A stretch of DNA of 64,000 nt, taken from positions 1,054,001 through 1,118,000 of the forward strand of contig NZ_CP034145.1 of assembly GCF_003856835.1 (NCBI RefSeq), in the 5' to 3' direction. Shown here one piece after another: positions 61,876 through 64,000 of this stretch. How positions within the stretch are numbered: the stretch's first letter is position 1; each line of letters starts with the position of its first letter. The notes under the pieces were generated by a model. The model had not been told where the DNA came from and made no database searches. It saw only the letters and a program-made list of their open reading frames with translations. Source of the stretch: Haloplanus aerogenes (lineage in GTDB: Archaea > Halobacteriota > Halobacteria > Halobacteriales > Haloferacaceae). The translations under genes and the position numbers were made by a program.

Positions 61876-63051
61876 ATGGCGTTGACTATCACGAGCATCG
61901 AAAGTCGCGAGTTCGAGTACCCTCTCGAGGACGTGGGTACTGACGAGCACGGATTCAATCTCGTCTACGAGCCGGGCGAGACGACCCACCGAAAGCTGTT
62001 CGGCCTGCGGATCCACACGGACGAGGGCATCACCGGCGAGTACGTCGGCGGGAACTCCCCGGGCGCCGCCCAGATCAACATCATCGCGCCGTATCTCGTC
62101 GGGAAGAATCCGCTCGAACGCGAGAAACACTGGTCGGAGATCAAACGCTCCCTCCGGAAATACGACCGGATGGGGATGGGCCCCATCGACATCGCGCTCT
62201 GGGATCTGGCTGGAAAACACTACGGCGCACCGATCCACGAACTGCTCGGCACCTACCGGGACCGCATTCCGGCCTACGCGTCGACGTACCACGGCGACGA
62301 GGCGGGCGGGCTGGACTCACCAGAGGCGTTCGCGGACTTCGCCGAGGAGTGTCGCGACGCCGGCTTCGGCGGCTTCAAGATCCACGGGTGGGGTGGCGGC
62401 GACGACACCCGTGACCTGCGCCGCGAAATCGAGGCCGTCCACGCCGTCGGTGACCGCGTCGGGTCGGAGATGGATCTCATGCACGATCCGGCGTGCGAAC
62501 TGGAGACGTTCGCGGACGCGCTGAAACTCGGGCGCGCCCTCGACGAGGAGGGCTTTTTCTGGTACGAGGACCCCTTCCGTGACGGCGGCATCTCACAGCA
62601 CGCCCACCGAAAACTCCGGGAGAAACTCGACACACCGATCCTCCAGACCGAACACGTCCGGGGATTGGAGATAAAGTCCGACTTCGCCGCCGGTGACGCG
62701 ACCGATTTCCTGCGGGCGGACCCCGAGTACGACGCGGGCATCACGGGCGCGATGAAAGTGGCCCGGATGGCGGAGGCGTTCGGGCTCGACGTCGAGTTCC
62801 ACGCCCCCGGGCCGGCACAGCGCCACTGCATCGCGGCCACCCGGAACACCAACTACTACGAACTCGCGCTGGTCCACCCCGTGTGTCAGAACACGCAACC
62901 CCCCATCTACGAGGGAAGCTACTCCGACATGATGGATGCCGTCGACGCGGACGGAACGGTCTCCGTCCCCGACGGGCCGGGGCTGGGCGTCGAGTACGAC
63001 TGGGACTACATCGAGGCGAACGCGACGGGGTCGCGTCACGTCTACGACTAA
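61876..63051 (+). CDS. Mandelate racemase/enolase-superfamily dehydratase
   Basis: 391 residues with the two-domain layout of the superfamily. The capping domain (1-130) is followed by a barrel with Lys168 and His170 in FKIHGW (a KxH motif), metal ligands Asp200 (SEMDLMHD), Glu231 (WYEDPF), Glu259 (LQTEHVRG), and His309 (EFHAPGP). A KxH motif with these ligands is seen in sugar-acid dehydratases of the mandelate racemase subgroup; the substrate cannot be fixed. I chose the ATG at 61876, because it gives a normal N terminus and a TATA box lies 29 bases upstream. Confidence 0.88.
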   Translation: MALTITSIESREFEYPLEDVGTDEHGFNLVYEPGETTHRKLFGLRIHTDEGITGEYVGGNSPGAAQINIIAPYLVGKNPLEREKHWSEIKRSLRKYDRMGMGPIDIALWDLAGKHYGAPIHELLGTYRDRIPAYASTYHGDEAGGLDSPEAFADFAEECRDAGFGGFKIHGWGGGDDTRDLRREIEAVHAVGDRVGSEMDLMHDPACELETFADALKLGRALDEEGFFWYEDPFRDGGISQHAHRKLREKLDTPILQTEHVRGLEIKSDFAAGDATDFLRADPEYDAGITGAMKVARMAEAFGLDVEFHAPGPAQRHCIAATRNTNYYELALVHPVCQNTQPPIYEGSYSDMMDAVDADGTVSVPDGPGLGVEYDWDYIEANATGSRHVYD

Positions 63052-63217
63052 GCGGGGATGGCGAGGCGTAGCGATACCCGACAGGCGACGAATGAGACGT
63101 TCGGGTCGTGCGGGAGCCGACACCAAGACGCCGACCGTCGCGGTCACCTGCGCCGAGTGGGTGGGCCGGACTCGTGTCGCCGGAACCAATCCCACAGTCG
63201 TGGACGCGGGCGTCCGC

Positions 63218-64000
63218 TCAGACCGTCGCCGGTTCGTCTGCCATCTCGAAGGCCACCCGATCCAGCGGCGGTTCGTACACGCCCGTCTCGGTGACGAGGT
63301 AGTCGACGAGTTCCATCGGCGTCGCGTCGAAGGCGGGGTTGTACACGTCGGTGTCCTCGGGCGCGTTCTGGACGCCGTAGATCTCCCGGAGTTCGTCGGG
63401 ATCGCGCTGCTCGATCTCCACCTCGTCGGCGCTTCGCTCGGTATCGATCGTCGCGTGCGGCGCGGCGACGACGAACGGCACGTCGTGGCGGTCGGCGATG
63501 ACCGCGTGGTTGTACGTGCCGATCTTGTTGAAGACGACGCCCTGATCGCCGAACGCCTCGCCGCCGTCGAGGACGATCCGATCGGCGCCGACGACGACGG
63601 CGTCGACGCGGCCTTCCTGCATACACAGTCCGCTCGCGCTGTCGGGGATGAGCGTCGTCTCGACGCCGTGTTCCAGAAGTTCGGTGGTCGTGATGCGCGC
63701 CCCCTGATTCAGCGGCCGTGTCTCGTTGGCGATGACTCGTACGTCCTTCCCCGCCTCCTGTGCGGAGTAGATCACGCCGAGTGCCGTCCCCCAGTCGACG
63801 GTCGCGAGAGCGCCCGCGTTGCAGTGGGTCATCACCGTGTCGCCGTCCGCGAGGAGGTCGGCGCCGTGTTCGCCGAGCCGTTTGTTTCGTGCCACGTCCG
63901 CGTCGGCGATCTCCTCGGCGCGAGCGAGCGTTCGCTCCCGCGCCTCGGGGATCGACGAACAGGCGTCGAGTTCGGCCAGCACCGTCTCGACCTCGCTGGA
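63218..64000 (-). CDS. S-methyl-5-thioribose-1-phosphate isomerase (MtnA-like), 3' part
   Basis: The frame stays open to the window's end, so the start lies beyond 64000. THCNAGALATVDWGTALGVI, VIANETRPLNQGARITTTEL, VVVGADRIVLDGGEAFG, NKIGTYNHAVIADRH and YNPAFDATPMELVDYLVTETGV are the standard blocks of MtnA/eIF2B-like isomerases. It converts methylthioribose-1-phosphate to the ribulose form in methionine salvage; ribose-1,5-bisphosphate isomerase of the same superfamily remains an alternative, though the NPAFDATP block favours MtnA. Confidence 0.9.
   Translation of the reverse strand, partial: SSEVETVLAELDACSSIPEARERTLARAEEIADADVARNKRLGEHGADLLADGDTVMTHCNAGALATVDWGTALGVIYSAQEAGKDVRVIANETRPLNQGARITTTELLEHGVETTLIPDSASGLCMQEGRVDAVVVGADRIVLDGGEAFGDQGVVFNKIGTYNHAVIADRHDVPFVVAAPHATIDTERSADEVEIEQRDPDELREIYGVQNAPEDTDVYNPAFDATPMELVDYLVTETGVYEPPLDRVAFEMADEPATV

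Overview
The window is a stretch of haloarchaeal (class Halobacteria) chromosome. The evidence is the high GC content, very acidic proteins rich in Asp and Glu, TATA boxes 26-30 bases ahead of start codons with no ribosome binding site (leaderless mRNAs), and archaeal genes such as PAN, family B DNA polymerase, TFE and Mre11/Rad50. The genus cannot be named from sequence alone.

Region 1 (1-6419) holds the 3' part of a secreted choice-of-anchor L protein, a 1026-residue hybrid sensor kinase (receiver, GAF, four PAS, histidine kinase), a PiT-type phosphate permease and a UspA-like stress protein. Region 2 (6549-26251) is a defence island: a complete BREX cluster in the gene order known as type 5 (brxA, brxC, brxB, second brxC, pglX, pglZ, helicase brxHII). 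A possible uracil-DNA-glycosylase-fold gene lies ahead of it. A tRNA-Gln gene closes it, and a 24-base direct repeat of that tRNA's 3' end looks like an integration scar. The target-recognition part of pglX is much more AT-rich than the rest of the gene.

Region 3 (26294-44714) carries iron and genome-maintenance genes: a DtxR-type regulator, a ferritin-like protein, SufC-SufB-SufD, a family B DNA polymerase interrupted by three inteins in its three catalytic motifs, Rad50-Mre11, and the proteasome-activating ATPase PAN. As I remember it, this block keeps the order seen in other haloarchaea. Region 4 (44727-53735) has purA, small zinc-finger proteins, a CDGSH iron-sulfur protein, cytochrome oxidase subunit III and a squalene/phytoene-synthase family enzyme. 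Region 5 (53823-64000) has a LEA-like membrane-anchored protein, an AbrB-PhoU regulator, an ATP-NAD-kinase-like protein, a CinA/MoaB-like protein, TFE with DUF2110, NfeD, DUF4112, an enolase-superfamily dehydratase next to a decayed relative, and the 3' part of an mtnA-like gene.

The strongest findings are the BREX type 5 island with its tRNA-linked repeat, the mosaic PglX, the three-intein polymerase (one endonuclease apparently missing a catalytic Asp), the degenerate zinc ribbon in TFE, and several proteins of under 50 residues with promoters or zinc motifs that support them.
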